Assembly (NCBI GenBank): GCA_006384855.1
Contig: VCJN01001809.1
Span: forward strand, 140,998 to 204,997
Direction of reading: 5' to 3'
Length of the DNA: 64,000 bases
Source of the DNA: Tetraselmis striata
Lineage: Eukaryota > Chlorophyta > Chlorodendrophyceae > Chlorodendrales > Chlorodendraceae
Shown here: positions 44,691 through 56,449 of the stretch, piece after piece
How positions within the stretch are numbered: position 1 is the stretch's first letter
Layout: the number at the start of each line of letters is the position of its first letter
Notes under the pieces: generated by a model
The model's input: only the letters and a program-made list of their open reading frames with translations
What the model was told of the DNA's origin: nothing
Databases searched by the model: none
Made by a program: the position numbers and the translations under genes

Positions 44691-46620
44691 GCGGCGCCCG
44701 AGCAGCCCGGGAAAGAACAGATCGCGGGAAGGAGGGTAGTGCAGTACCTCGGTAGCCATATCGTGTAGCTGCTGGAGCCAAAGGCGGCTGTGCCAGGCCG
44801 GGGCGACCACGGTCGCCGCGGCGCCCGATTGCTGCAGCTTTAGCACCAGATCGTCCAGCAGCTGCCAGGGGGGATTGCACCAGTTCACTTCGGCGCGCCA
44901 CGTGGCGTCCGACTGGGCCAAGGAGTCCACCGCCTCGGTACCTGGGACCATCCACCGGGAGTTGTACCGAGGTAACAAAGCGTTCTCCATAGTTGCAAAT
45001 CGGTCGACCGTATGAGGTCCCCAGATGCGATCGACGTACCGGAATATACGAGGATTGATCATCCAATCGGAAAAATCCTTCTCGCGCGAAAGCTTGTCCG
45101 CCCATGCGTTCGCCGCAGACCGAATGTACCGTACTCGTAAACGAATATCGTGTACATCCAGCAAATACCATAGCTTGCGAAGCTCCGCCATAAGTACCGG
45201 TGACCGAGTAGTCAAATTGGACAGGATATGCACCACCGCCTGATTGTCCTCGTACAAAAGTACGCGGCGCCCCATCAGCCGTGGAAAAATGACTGTATAG
45301 CGAGACGTACCGCTTTGAGCTCCTTGTACGTTATATGCCGTCGACGATCCTCCTCGTACCAATATCCGCGTGCCTCCGTAGTTTCGCACAGTACCGCACC
45401 CCAGCCGTACTGGCTGGAGTCCGTGTGCAGATAGGCTGTCTCCACCGGACGCAGAATCGGTGCGCCGTTGTGGCACGTGGGAACATCGCGCCACCACTCC
45501 AAATCGCGAATGAGCTGACGCGTCAGAACGACCTTGCCGCTCGGAGAGGAGGATCGGCCCAGGATGGTGTGCGCCTCGCGGAGGTAGAAACGCGCCGGAG
45601 GCATCGCGAGGTAGAGGAACTGGCCCTGCCCGGCGAGAGACGCAAGGAGTTTGGCCGGCGCGGGGCGGCGGCGGCGCGCAGCGATGCACATGAGGTCGCG
45701 GGCCAGGTTGGAGAGCCGACGCAGTTTCGCCGATGGGGCGCGGAACTGCATAGTGACCAGGTCCAAGTCCAGGCCTAAGTGCGGCAGCTGCTGGGTGGGC
45801 TCGGGGTGCGCCTTGGTGGGGTGCTTGGCCAGGCCCAGGCGCCCCCAGACTCGCTCGACCTCGGCCCGTAGGCGTAGAGCCAGCTGGCGCGAAGGTGCCA
45901 GAAACAGGAAGTCGTCGATGAACGGTAGGAGGCAAACGCCGCGCGCCTTGCGGCGACGCAAGCGTCGACGGAAGGGCCGGCCGTAGTTGCTGTAGGTCGC
46001 GAAGTCTGGTTGACGCAGGTAGCGCACCATGACCGCTATCAGAGTGCAGAAGTAGTAAGGGCTCAGCGACCAACCCATGGGGAGGGCCGCGAAGCGCCAC
46101 AGGGTGCCACGTACGTTGATTGTAAAGAAGTCGCGGACGTCCTCCCGCAAGCCCAGGGCGTAGAAGCCGTCCTGCAGGTCGAAGGAAAACGCCCAGTCGC
46201 CGCGTTTCGCCAGGTACCGCAGGCGACGCAGAGTTTCGAATCGCATGGAATAGACCGCGCAGTAAGAGTTCAGATGGCGCAGGTCTATTACAAGGCGCCA
46301 CTGGTTGCAGCCCGGCTTTGGTACTAGGAAGACTCGCGACACGTAGTGCTCGCGCACGCCAGGTTCTAGCGCGCCGACTGTTACTAGTCGCTGGCTCTCC
46401 CGCTCCCTTCACTCGAGCTGCTGAGGTGTGGCGTCCTGTAGAGAGACGCCCCGGTGGAAAGACGTGGGCGCCGCGCCAGAGAAAGGTAGCGGCACTCCCT
46501 CGCGAACCCACCGGAGCACGCGCCCGCTCGCTCCGATTCGCCGCCACTCCCGCCAGTTCTGCCGCACGCGATGGCGCAGAAACGTGGAGGGGCGTGGTAA
46601 CGAAGCGGAACGGCGGGCCG
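44595..46620 (-). pseudogene. Reverse transcriptase/RNase H with NPPW domain, kangaroo-like element
   Basis: The frame begins inside the gag region with NWREWRRIGASGRVLRWVRE, meets a TGA at 46409-46411, and continues as the RT: RVFLVPKPGCNQWRLVIDLR, FSFDLQDGFYALGL, LPMGWSLSPYYFC and the catalytic LPFIDDFLFLAP. RNase H follows with YLHTDSSQYGWGAVLCETTE and RHITYKELKAVRLAI. A shift near 45280 leads to the remainder: LLYEDNQAVVHIL, DVHDIRLRVRYIRSAANAWA, then VDRFATMENALLPRYNSRWM and VNWCNPPWQLLDDLVLKL. The NPPW stretch is the Dam-like domain often found after RNase H in DIRS-class elements. The RT is clearly of the DIRS type (DQQDGF-like motif and FIDDFL). Confidence 0.88.
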
Positions 46621-46625
46621 CACCG

Positions 46626-47573
46626 TCAGGCCTTGCCCTTGCCCTTGCCCTTGTCGGCGTCGTCGGCTGCGGAGCGGAAGTCTGGGCGTGGGCGGCGTCC
46701 GGATGGCCGGCGCCGTCGCGCTCTGGATGGTGGCTCGTCGTCGTTGTCCTCCTCCTCGGTGGGGTCTGGTCCCACGCCGAAGCGCTGTTGTACGGCTGCC
46801 TTTGCCGCCGCCGTGACGTTGTACTCGGCCTCGCGGCGCAAAAGCTCGTCGCTGAGCTGCGCCACTGCTTCCGAACCATAGTCCGCGAAACCGGGCTTGA
46901 GGAGGCTGCGGCGAACCACCTGTGCGACTGTCTTGGTCCGCGCATCCGCATCGTTCGACGCGTTGAGGCGTATAAACGCCAGGAAGTCGCGCCGGTGTTT
47001 ATTTGAGGCGTCGTAGGCCGCCACGCCCGCTTCAAGGAGGCGAAGGTCCGCCTCACCAGGGGGCTGCGCCGCGCTTGCCGCTCTCTTAATCGACGCGAGC
47101 GCCTCGCAGAGAGCCGCGTGGGCCACCGCATCGTAGAAGCCAAAGCGGTACAGAGAGCAGTACTGATCCAAAGTGGCCCAGTGCCGACGCGCGATGAGCT
47201 GGCGGTGCGTCTCGTCAGATGAGATGTCGTACAGCTGGGGAATCGGAGAGAGGCCGGGGCTGGGCTGGACGGAAAAGCCGGGCCCAATTAAATGAGCCCA
47301 CTCCTCCCAGACTAAGGAAGGGGCAGCGGCACTAGGGCCACCGCGCTGGGGCTGGGGCACGGAAACCTGCTCTGCGCGAGCCGGTGCGTCGTGCTGGGAG
47401 CTCGCCGCGGCAGCGCTACTAGCGGGCGCGCGGGGCTCGGTAGAACCACTAGGCCGCTGCAGGTCACTTCATAGGGCTTCCAGAAGCTCCGTAAGCCCCG
47501 CGAAACCGGCCTCCAGCGCGGCGATGCGGTCTTCGGCTAGGCCACCAGGGGCGTCACCGGAGTTGTCTGGCAT
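46626..47573 (-). pseudogene. Gag-like ORF1 of the kangaroo-like element
   Basis: ATG at 47573 (MPDNSGDAPGGLAEDRIAAL) in the same kind of context as the two other gags in the window (MPDGEEP, MPNGKEP). A TGA at 47469-47471 interrupts after 34 codons; the same frame then runs uninterrupted to 46626. The body is helical (EEWAHLIGPGF, YDISSDETHRQLIARRHWA, FGFYDAVAHAALCEALASIK, KHRRDFLAFIRLNASND), followed by acidic and Arg-rich stretches and a Lys/Gly tail (DKGKGKGKA). It is followed by RT in an overlapping frame, so RT would need frameshifting or reinitiation. Confidence 0.75.
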
Positions 47574-47675
47574 ACTGAGCCCTGGCAATGCCGTGCGCAG
47601 GGCGTCGTGCTAGCGAGGGCGGATAATATCGACAAGGATCGCTTCCCCTCGCGGCACAGGTGCCGCGCGATTGCT

Positions 47676-47927
47676 GGTGCGTGAAGCGCAACAGCAAAAG
47701 GGATGAGCGCTATGGTCTAGACAGTTGGCTAAGTAGTAGCTGCAGGCAGGCAGGGAAACAGGTCGGGAGCTGGTGCTGTCGCGAGTCCGCTGCTCACTGT
47801 CCCATCCTGGAAGATTCTAGACAGAGCCGATGACTGGCTACTGTGCTATATTTTCCAGGTGGTAGTCGTTTCACCGCACAACTCGGTCCGTCGTCTGACT
47901 AAACTCAGTTAAGTACTTAACAACGAT
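47676..47927 (-). repeat. Split direct repeat A1
   Basis: The 5' terminal repeat of the element on its coding strand; partner of 43117-43368. Shared sequence starts ggtgcgtgaagcgcaacag and ends agtacttaacaacgat. Confidence 0.9.
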
Positions 47928-47994
47928 AAAAGAACACACCACAAATATTAGAAAACGTCTTGCTAATATTTCTGGCTCCAGCACGGCGCACCCA

Positions 47995-49030
47995 GGGGGT
48001 GCCTAATCGGAGATATAGCGAAATATACATTTCATGGTACGTTGTTTAATACTCTAGAATAGTGTGTCGCGTTTATTGCTTATTTCCCGGTATATTCCGC
48101 TCGCGTGCTGCGTAGCAGTGCGCGAAAACGGCCTCCTGTCGGCCGCAACCGCGGACGGGAAGTACCCGTTCCGCTCACGGAGGGGCCGATTTTCACGGCC
48201 TCATGCCCGAACCGAACGGGCACCTCCTGCCCTGATGGAAATAGGATAGGTCCATAGCCTATCTCATAGGGATGCTATAGAAAAATGAGCTCGAGGTCGG
48301 AGGCTACAGAGACGGTGCCCCATGCCCCCCCGATTCAATAAGCCGTCCGACCTTGGAACCCGCGTTTTTGGAAATACACCCCCGGCCTCAACCCCTCCCG
48401 TGGGGGCGGCTGAGGTAGCTCTTTGCTTATCGATCGCATGAGCACTAGTAGAGGCCCATACGCATGGGTGACGTCCGCTGGCGGTCAGTTTGCGGTCAAT
48501 CTCAGTCGATGCCGGCCCGATGGGCCCGACCGACCCGGATTTTCCGCGCTCTCGACCCCCTCCCGCATAGGCATCGCATGCCACCTGCAACTAACTATTT
48601 AGCCCGCCGCACATGTACCGTCCCATGGTCTAGCTTCTAGGGGTGCGGTAGAGGCCATAAGTAGCCCATGAGGTGGTCGCCGGTGCGCGGTGCCCATTCT
48701 ACTCCCCCCATATTTTCAGCGGAGATTAGATAAACGGGCTGAATGGGGGGTCGGCCAACCACCACCCGTAGATGAGTGATCGACGCGCCACCCATCTACC
48801 TACGCCAGCCGAAGGCTACTATACCCATATTCTAGTGAAAGAGACCGATATGGATCGATTTGTCTGCTTATAGGTGCACCGGAAGCGGGAAACCGATGGG
48901 GCGACGGGTAGCTGTGATAATCTTTAAGAATAGCGAAAATACAGTTATTGGGAGAAGGTGAGACACGGGATGAATCACACGATTCTTCACCCGTGCCTCA
49001 CCAAATCCCAAACGACTCGGCCCATATCCC
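47995..49030 (-). repeat. ~1.05-kb repeat, copy 2
   Basis: Inverted relative to 12272-13325 and colinear along its full length. It contains a strong hairpin at about 48955-49007 (ggtgagacacggg...cccgtgcctcacc). Its ends read GGGGGTG...CACCCCC on the minus strand, possible short terminal inverted repeats. It lies about 70 bases from the 5' end of the kangaroo-like element. Confidence 0.75.
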
Positions 49031-52000
49031 ACCCCCAAGTGCGCCGTGCCGTGCTTAGTATTGAAAAAATGACAGACAGTCGCTACATCTAATTATTTAT
49101 ACCCGGGGACGCGGCGCGGGGAGGTAGCGTGTCAGATGTAGTCCCCCACGACGCTGCTCCCCCGCCACGTCTTCGGTACGTTTCTTTTACGTTTTTTTGT
49201 TTTTGCCCCCGGGACATGGCTGGCACCAGTTTATTTATATTTAGCGACAATTAGCATGAGGGTGTTCCTAAAATGCACATGAGGATTCGACACGTCTTCC
49301 TGGCTGGCATGTAACGTGGTGTTTCTAAAATTAGGCCTAACTAGTATGAAATCATCAATCGAATCTAGCTAGTCGATATCTCGGTCAGAAGTCGCCCCAG
49401 GGCACGTGACTTATAATTGGAAATATTGCACCGGTAACTTATACTTAATAGTAGCTTGCTTAAAACCCTAAACCGCCACTGCAACCGCAGGCACCTGTAG
49501 CTTGCTGCAACCGGTACACATATGGGCAGTCAGGCACCTCTGCCCGGATTATTAAAAATACGGTTTCAATCGAGTCTGTTTTTGCCAAAAGAGCGCGGAT
49601 GCTAGATTACACAGAAAAGCGCAATTGTATGGCTAGGAAGGTTCAGCGAAAGGGGAGGCGATGTCGGAGCCCGCAGGGCGGAGGCGGAAAACGGGAGGGC
49701 GCTGCCGAAGGCAGCGAGCTGGAAGATGGCAGACGAGCTGCTGGTGGCTGTCCTAAGTAGCTCCCCGGCCAGGAGCGCGTGGCTCGCGGGCGATGGGGCA
49801 GCCCGTACTAAAACCCGATGATACCAGTTACCTAACTAGTTAAAACCACTACCAAACCGTACGGGTCGCACTAGGACAGTTAAAGTCGTTAGGAAGCCCC
49901 ATAAACAAGTTTAGAACATTTCAACATGCAATCGAGTCTGGTTCTGCCAGTTTATACGCGGTTTGTATACGACTACGAGCGTGGGTAGTTGGTAGGCGTG
50001 CCGACCAGACGAAGGCGGAAGATGTCTTGAGTTGTAGAAGGGGTCTCGCGCCGAGAGGTTAAACCTAGATCGAGGCGCAGGCGCATAACAGAGGCGGACG
50101 GGAGATGTTGACGCCGGCGCGAGATAGGCCGGAAGTGTCGCGGAATTGAGGCGCCGTCTCCCGACGGCGCCCTAGAGCATTTGCCGCGCACCGTGGTGGC
50201 GTGCGGCACGAGCCGGAGTTGCATGCCAGTAGAAGCAGGGGTAGAAGGGGTCAAGTCGGCGACGAGCGCCCAGCAAAGCAACTGCATAGGCACCAGTAGA
50301 ACGAGTGCAACTGCGCGCATGAGCGCGCGAGCGCGCCGCGTACAACCAGGTGAAAGTACTGGTACGTTGTACGCGACGCGATCGTCACTCTACACATGTA
50401 TCGGCGACGCATGTTACGAGGATTGGACACGCAACAACGCGCGATGACAGCGATGTCAGGCCGCTGCCATCACCAACGGTGGTTGTTTAGCCCCCTCGCG
50501 CGAAGGGGGGCGGGTGAAACGTACGGCGTTGAGGGGCGCGGGAACGTGGTAACCTGGTGGTCGTGTCGTACCGGCTCATCTTAGGTGTGTCGGGGTCGGT
50601 TGATTGTCGGCGATATGGCACAAGACCCGCCGACTCGGTATGCTGCCGCCGTGGGTCTTTCCTCGCGGAGAGCTGTGAGCCCGCTGCAACTGCTGCACCA
50701 GCGACGGCTGCTGACCACCCCACAAGGCACATGCTTAGAATGACGCCACGAAATGCACAAGTCGCGTTGAATGGCAGATCTGTCCCCCCGGCGGGCAGCC
50801 CGTCTTGTCACAGATGAGATGTCGTGATGTCGGGAGCGGGTCGGCCGGCGTAGAGGCTCTTGTAGCCTATGCCGGCCCGTAACGATGCCAATGATGTCGG
50901 GGCGAGGGTGACGACGAGGCGGCCGTTGCTGCCGCACCAGCGACGGATCGCCGACGGATCAGCGACGGTTGCCGAGATTCCAAACCCAGAGTTGGTCGGG
51001 GATAGTTACGTACACCACGAGACGTCATGTACGCCAGGTGGTAGAGCTGCCCCCCGGCGGGCAGCTGCAGGTTGTCGTGGTTCTTGTGACGACGACGTTG
51101 CAGTAGGAGGCGTCGGAGACGCGTTAGGACGAGCCGCACAGTCAAACGCCTCCACAGCAACTGCGACCACAGCAAACGTTGCTGAAGCATGATTAGGGCG
51201 AGGGCAACGAGCCCTCTCAAAACACCGGCGCATGAGCGGCGCCATCCTCGTAACGGACCAATTACGCGAGTAGTCACAGATAACCACAGCGGTTTAACGA
51301 CCATTTATGCCACGACGTCCTGCTGCGAGGACACACGGACCGGGTTGGGTTGAAGTGTCTTGCGGGACAACAAATAACGGTCGCCCCGACGACACGGACG
51401 TCCTCCTTCGTCCGCGCCGATTAATATTGTTACGGTAGGCGTAGTTGTCGTCGTTGACAAAAGTGACAAGCAGCGGCAACGGTGCCGAGCGCGTCCACCT
51501 AAGCTAATCCTCAATAGTTGACTACTGCGAGAGGGTGGTCCACTGCGGGAGCCCCGAAGGCATATACTGCGACTTGACTCCGGGTGTTGAGATTTAACCC
51601 CCCCCCCCCCCCGCTCCAATTCCTTGCCGTGCGCATCGCTACCCGGAAGCGTCCGAGCTGCAAAGCCAGGGCAAAAACGGAAAACGACTTCGGGCGCACG
51701 AGTAGGTAAAACCACATTACCGAGGGGGCGTATATCGTTGCCTGATGTTGCAACGCATATGCGCGGCACGATGACTCACTACCGGGTGGATGAACCTCAG
51801 TGCGGCGGACTTGTTCAGCCTCAGTGACCCTCGCGCGCACAAGCACTCGAAGCCGTTGCCGAAGGCAGCGAGCGGGAAGATGGCAGACTAGCTGCTGGTC
51901 GTGGCTGTCCTATATATAAGTAGCTCCCCGGCCGGGAGTGCAGGGCTCGCGGGCGATGGGGCAGCCTATACTAAAACCCGATGGTACCATTTACCTAACT

Positions 52001-53030
52001 GCTTTAAAACCACTACCATACCGTACGGCCGGGTTGCTAAAAAGTGTACATTTAACCCCTAGTTTGCGGAAGTGGACAATGGCCTTGGCGGGTAGGGGGG
52101 GCGGGGTACAATGGACAATGGGGTTGGAGGCAGGGGCGGCTGGGGCGCTAGGTGGGCGGCGACGGGCGGGGCGGGGCCGTGGGGCGGCTGAGCCGGTGAG
52201 GAAAAGCGAGGGTGGGGGCGTTGTAGTGCGTGCTTTTATTGTATTGTGCTGCTACCGTGTGCCGTGTGGCATTGGAGAATTATTCAATACCGGTGTCTGT
52301 TGCCTGCTGTATTTATATATTCATTTAAGACGATTGTTATTTGCAAATAAATAGGAAATAGCAGCCGGTGCAAGAAAATGCGGAAATTTGCGATTTCAGC
52401 AGTGTATTATTACAGCACGCTGCTACCGCGTGGCATTGGAGAATTATTTAATAGTGGTGACTGCTGTATTTATGTTATTTTAATAGTATTAATATTATTA
52501 GCAAATAAACACGAAATAGCAGCCGGTGGAAGTAAATGGACTAAATGCGGACATTAATGATTTTAGCAGTGTATAACTACACGGGAGAATCCTGGCCAGC
52601 TGTTTGTTGGCCAGGAAGAACATCTTCAACTACTAAAACGCAGTTCACTGCACTTGTTAAAGATAACATACTGTAACGTACCGTCGGCTGGACAACACAG
52701 TACGTCATGTCGCTGGCCAGCAAATGAATGATTGATATCGCCCGATAGGGGTACCCCCTGGTAGCGACTATAGTTCTGATGCTCTTGATCGATTTAATAT
52801 GGCAATATCAATGTAGCGACCATGCTGATGTGATCTTTACTGGAATTTTAAGCGACAAGATACATTACCGCAGCTACCAGTAGCCGAGATGCATGAAGTA
52901 GTGACTGGCTACCTGGTACTCGTTCACGCTGATGGTACCAGGACTCGCACGGTGCCGCCGCCACGATGCTGCGGATCGCACAACTTGTAGGCTACAATCG
53001 CTACATCTCCCTTCCCCCTCCCTGCTGCTG
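49031..53030. other. Repeat-rich non-coding region
   Basis: No host gene recognised. A ~170-bp repeat occurs in direct orientation at about 49700-49865 and 51852-52025 (gccgaaggcagcgagc, agtagctccccggcc, actaaaacccgatg). A ~70-bp piece next to the first copy (cgtacgggtcgcactag, acagttaaagtcgttagga) recurs at about 54928-54995. The 2 kb between the direct copies may be the body of an unrecognised element; its ORFs show no known domain. Confidence 0.45.
52242..52580 (+). repeat. Tandem duplication, period about 170-178 bp
   Basis: Two AT-rich units sharing tgctgctaccg, gtggcattggagaattatt, gcaaataaa and gaaatagcagccggtg. Confidence 0.7.
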
Positions 53031-53440
53031 CACCCCATCTGCCCGCCGTTCCTGCCCGCTGTCGCCCCGTCTTCTCCGTGAAGGTGATCCCGCCCAGTGC
53101 CCCCCCTCCCCACTACTGCGCTGCCCATTGCCTATGTATTTGCGGTGTGCTGATTGCTACTCCCGCCGCCCAATGCGCCTGCCCGTAGGGCGGCGTAGGC
53201 CGCAGTCTCCAGCAGCGCCGCGGCCCGCCGGCCGTCCTTATGCACCCGGTCTGCCGTTCCGCCCGCCGTTCCTACCCGCCGTCGCCCCGTCTTTTCTGTG
53301 AATGTGAGCCCGCCCCTCCCCCCCCCCCTTTCCACTCATGTGCTGCCCACGGCCTAAGTATTTGCGGTGTGCTGACTGCTACTCCCGCCGCCCAATGCGC
53401 CTGCCCACAGGCCGCAGTCACCAGCAGCGTCGCGCCCACC
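53031..53440 (+). repeat. Tandem duplication, period 222 bp
   Basis: Two C-rich units; the block tatttgcggtgtgctga, ctgctactcccgccgccc, aatgcgcctgccc starts at 53137 and again at 53359. Confidence 0.75.
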
Positions 53441-53459
53441 ACATGCTGCGCAATGCCCA

Positions 53460-54370
53460 AGGCGGCTAAGCCATTCGGCATCACTGACTGCTCGGATTAT
53501 GTGGGAGTATGTGGAAGGGCATGAAGGGATTCGCGCGTCGAGATGACGAATTAGATGCTTTTGGCGCGTCACAAAAGAAGCCGCCAAAACCGAATGGAGC
53601 TGTATGAAGATCTTTAAGAACCACGTGGTAACATCGCATCCGAAGGAGCTCGAGCGGTGTCAGCCTCGCTTGACTGGCGGGACTTTCCAGGGACGGGGAG
53701 GCTCTGCAGAGAGAACCAACCTGGCGGAGGAGCAAGCACCTGCGGAGGCACACCACGGTCAGCGGCATGCATCCGAAGCAGCGACAACAAAGGCTGCAGC
53801 AGTCCCAGCAACTGCGACATGATTGCAGTCAGCAAGCAAGCGGTGGAGCACCAGCCACGATTCATGTTGGCTCGCCCCCGAACCCACAGGCAATGCCACC
53901 TAAGCCGCCGCAGCGTGCAGTGCAACCCGGTGGAGCGCATAGCATGGGCGTCCAGCACTTGTCGGCCGATAATGTTGCGATGCATCGTATTATCAACGGC
54001 GCTATCACTACAATGGCTACAGCATGCGTCATTCCCTCCGCTAACGATGTGGCGGAGGAGGTGTGGCGCGTTGATGAGGAGCGCAAGGCAGCGAAACGTA
54101 GACATGACATGCACTTGTGTGGTCTTCCTATAGGTTCCATAAATCATAGCAAGAACTTCATAGAGCGTTTTGTAGAGAGTTTGTGTCACGTCACAATTGG
54201 GCGGATCAGAACCTACATGTGTAGGGTAGATCCAACCACCAGATGTAAGCAGCTATTCGCCATGAAATCAGACAAGGTTGCCGAGCTCCACCGTACTGGT
54301 CAGGCGGTGGGGTTGGTGACATTTGTCGATGGCGAGTTGAAGGCGCTCTTTGTGGACTTTGCCTTGTGAA
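53460..54370 (+). pseudogene. Transposon-derived ORF, BED-finger-like start
   Basis: I do not recognise the whole. One frame around 53480-53650 reads IMWEYVEGHEGIR, then EWSCMKIFKNHVVTSHPKEL, reminiscent of a BED zinc finger of hAT-type transposases, though only some metal ligands are present. A 200-residue ORF follows (53767-54369): a Gln/Pro-rich start, HSMGVQHLSADNVAMHRI, NDVAEEVWRVDEERKAAKRR, then GQAVGLVTFVDGELKALFVD. No catalytic motif can be named. Short residual frames continue to about 54653. It could equally be an ORF1-type protein of a retroposon. Frame changes between the finger-like part and the ORF argue for a decayed element. Confidence 0.35.
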
Positions 54371-55149
54371 AGGCCACACCGGTAAATTCCGCATGCATCG
54401 CTGTTACTGGGCACCAAATTACACGCCGTGATCGCAGTGCCTATATTTGGTAGTATTTTTGTGCGGGTATCATGTGGAATGCGCCTGCTAGCCACCACAT
54501 ATATAGCTTTCTTGTCCGATGCATTGGAAGATTACTTAACAAATAGGTACAAGAATCCCCAATGGAATGGCTGGCGCTTTTGGCTTTCACACAAAAATAG
54601 AGATAGGGTTGTCAAGTGTGTAGTGTCCAGAATGACAGATAGGATGAGCTAAGTGCTTTCCACACTGCCATTCATGGAATAGATTGTAAAGATTTAATGC
54701 AAGATTTCAGCTTTGCATAGGAGATTTCGTGCAAGATTTCGTATAAGAGAAATGCTCCTAATGAAGAGCAAGTCCCAAAATAATTTCTGGGGGTGGGCCC
54801 AAGACGCCCCCCCCCCCCCCCCCCCCCCCACCCTCGCTCCGCGAGCGGCGGGGGGCTGGTCAAAGGCGGCGCAGCCGCCTTTGGCCAGCCCCCCGTAGGA
54901 ATGGCCATATATACTTTTAGCAACACGGCCGTACGGGTCGCACTAGCAAGACAGTTAAAGTCGTTAGGAACCCCCATAAACACGTTTAGAGCACATCATT
55001 TCGCTGTAGAGGACCTTTCTGATTGTCCTTTTTTTAGTGATTCCCTGATATCGCCTTTTGCTGCTAGCTCATGTAAATAATACTTTTTGTAGTAGGTGGA
55101 TTTGTTACTGCCCTTTTTGTAGTTCACACCAGTACGCATCACTAAATGT
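54371..55149. other. Non-coding; poly-C tract and dispersed repeat piece
   Basis: Contains a C run (about 54807-54829), the hairpin listed separately, and at 54928-54995 a copy of the repeat also seen at 49858-49930. Confidence 0.5.
54850..54894. repeat. Perfect-looking 20-bp hairpin
   Basis: gggggctggtcaaaggcggc, three-base loop, gccgcctttggccagccccc. Only one G-T type position departs from full pairing. It could be a cruciform or a structured RNA; there is no U tract to suggest a terminator. Confidence 0.7.
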
Positions 55150-55480
55150 AGTTTTATTACATCAGGGTTTTATTACATCACTATAGGTATTTATTACATA
55201 AGGGCTTTCACAAAAGCGCACTACAAACAGAACTAACAGCAACTATGAAAGGTTGCCAGCAAAAGAGAGACATTAGCATGAAACCAAGGTCGCGCAGGAG
55301 GACAGGGAGCCAAGAACCAAGAAGGAGCCAAGGGAACCACGAAGTCACTTAGCTGCCAGGAACCAAAGGGACCCCCACCCCGGGGTAGGCTATCAGCCGC
55401 GGCGAGGACGCTTGCAGCCAATGACCCGGGTCATAGCAACACATGCCGACGAGCGACGCAACGCAGGCGCGTGAGCACCA

Positions 55481-56449
55481 TCACGTGCCGCACGCGCGGC
55501 CGCGACCCCGCCAAGAACGTTGTCTGCATGCATGTGCCATGTTGATGAGCAAGGAGAAACGGCGGCGCCACGCGGACAAGAGCTGGCCGATTTTTTGGCC
55601 AGTGTGTGTGTGGCTAGCTTTCGCGAGCTCCACCAAGAAAGCCTCGGCGTGCGGACGAATCCTCGGCGTGCGGGACGAAGTCCCGCGGACGAATCTGCGC
55701 CGTTTGATGAGGCGGCGAGCACGCCCTCGAGCCGCCACCAAGCTCAGGACCCCGAGGAAATCTCTTGCGATTACGGGCTCATGGTGAGCCCGGGTGGTGC
55801 ACCGAGTGCCCCGCGATGAGAGGGCGCCCCGGTCCGCAGCCAACCATGCGATGCCGCGCACAGTGCAGCGCATCCCCTTGCTCACCTCACCCACTGGGCC
55901 GAAGACCATGCCCGTGTAATCCGACATATCTAGAATGTCTCGAAGAGGGCCCCTCTGTCCGGGCTCCGTGTTGTGCCACGCCACATCCCGCACTGCCAAT
56001 CCCCGTTGTATGTCGCCCAACAGGGAGCGCTCAAACCGACCCACAGCCGTGGCCCGGGGCACCGCAGTGTACTTGACCCTGTACCGCATAGTCTTGCACT
56101 CCAGCAACGTGGACTTCAAGCTCCGGGGATCATAGCTCCCAGTCACGACGTTGAACGCCGTAAGGGAGAGCTCTGCGTCCGGCACTAGGTCCTTGAGTTC
56201 ATCCCTGGGTACGGTGTTGCCAAGAGGCACTGCCTGCTGGAACAAGTCATCCACCTCCTGGCGTACAACGATACCCAGGTCGTGAACACAATGATTGCGG
56301 AAGACCTCTGCGATAGCGTCGTGTTGTACACGCCAGTGGGCGTCTCCAGGTGCCGGGAGGTTCATGAGCGCGTCGCCGTCCAAGTCAACAATGACGGGGT
56401 TGTGCTCTGCCGAGGGCAGAATGATCTGGCTCCCAACCACCGGGGGCAA
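55481..56449 (-). pseudogene. LINE C-terminal domain with PD-(D/E)XK-like motif
   Basis: Reads LDGDALMNLPAPGDAHWRVQ, HDAIAEVFRNHCVHDLGIVV and RQEVDDLFQQAVPL, then LVPDAELSLTAFNV and, after a charged spacer, KSTLLECKTMRYRVKY. PD followed by E-C-K fits the PD-(D/E)XK nuclease plan used for target cleavage by restriction-like endonuclease LINEs. The segment after it (RFERSLLGDIQRGL, GPVGEVSKGM) matches the style of algal and oomycete LINE C-termini. The frame ends at 55481, but its last part may be read-through. Confidence 0.65.

Larger units (their letters stand above)
43029..47927 (-). mobile_element. Kangaroo/PAT-like (DIRS order) retrotransposon with split direct repeats
   Basis: On the coding (minus) strand the order is A1 (47927-47676), gag, RT/RNase H with NPPW domain, tyrosine recombinase, B1 (43395-43368), A2 (43368-43117), a 60-base spacer, B2 (43056-43029). 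A1 and A2 are 252 bases and nearly identical; B1 and B2 are 28 bases with one mismatch. This split-direct-repeat plan marks PAT and Volvox kangaroo elements, which integrate through a circular intermediate by tyrosine recombinase rather than integrase. The copy is defective: stops in gag and RT, frameshifts in RNase H and recombinase, and a TAG just before the recombinase C-terminus. The near-identity of the repeats nevertheless suggests a fairly recent copy. Confidence 0.9.

Noticed and set aside
44595-46547. 650-codon ORF taken whole as one protein
   Set aside because: Only its C-terminal part is real (end of RNase H and NPPW domain); the N-terminal part is an off-frame shadow of gag and RT.
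50487-51769. Several overlapping minus-strand ORFs of 60-154 codons
   Set aside because: GC-driven frames without recognisable domains or splice-compatible joins; treated as the body of an unclassified repeat.
52966-53301. Cys/Pro-rich ORF over the 222-bp tandem repeat
   Set aside because: Produced by C-rich tandem sequence; no conserved motif, and the second unit breaks it.
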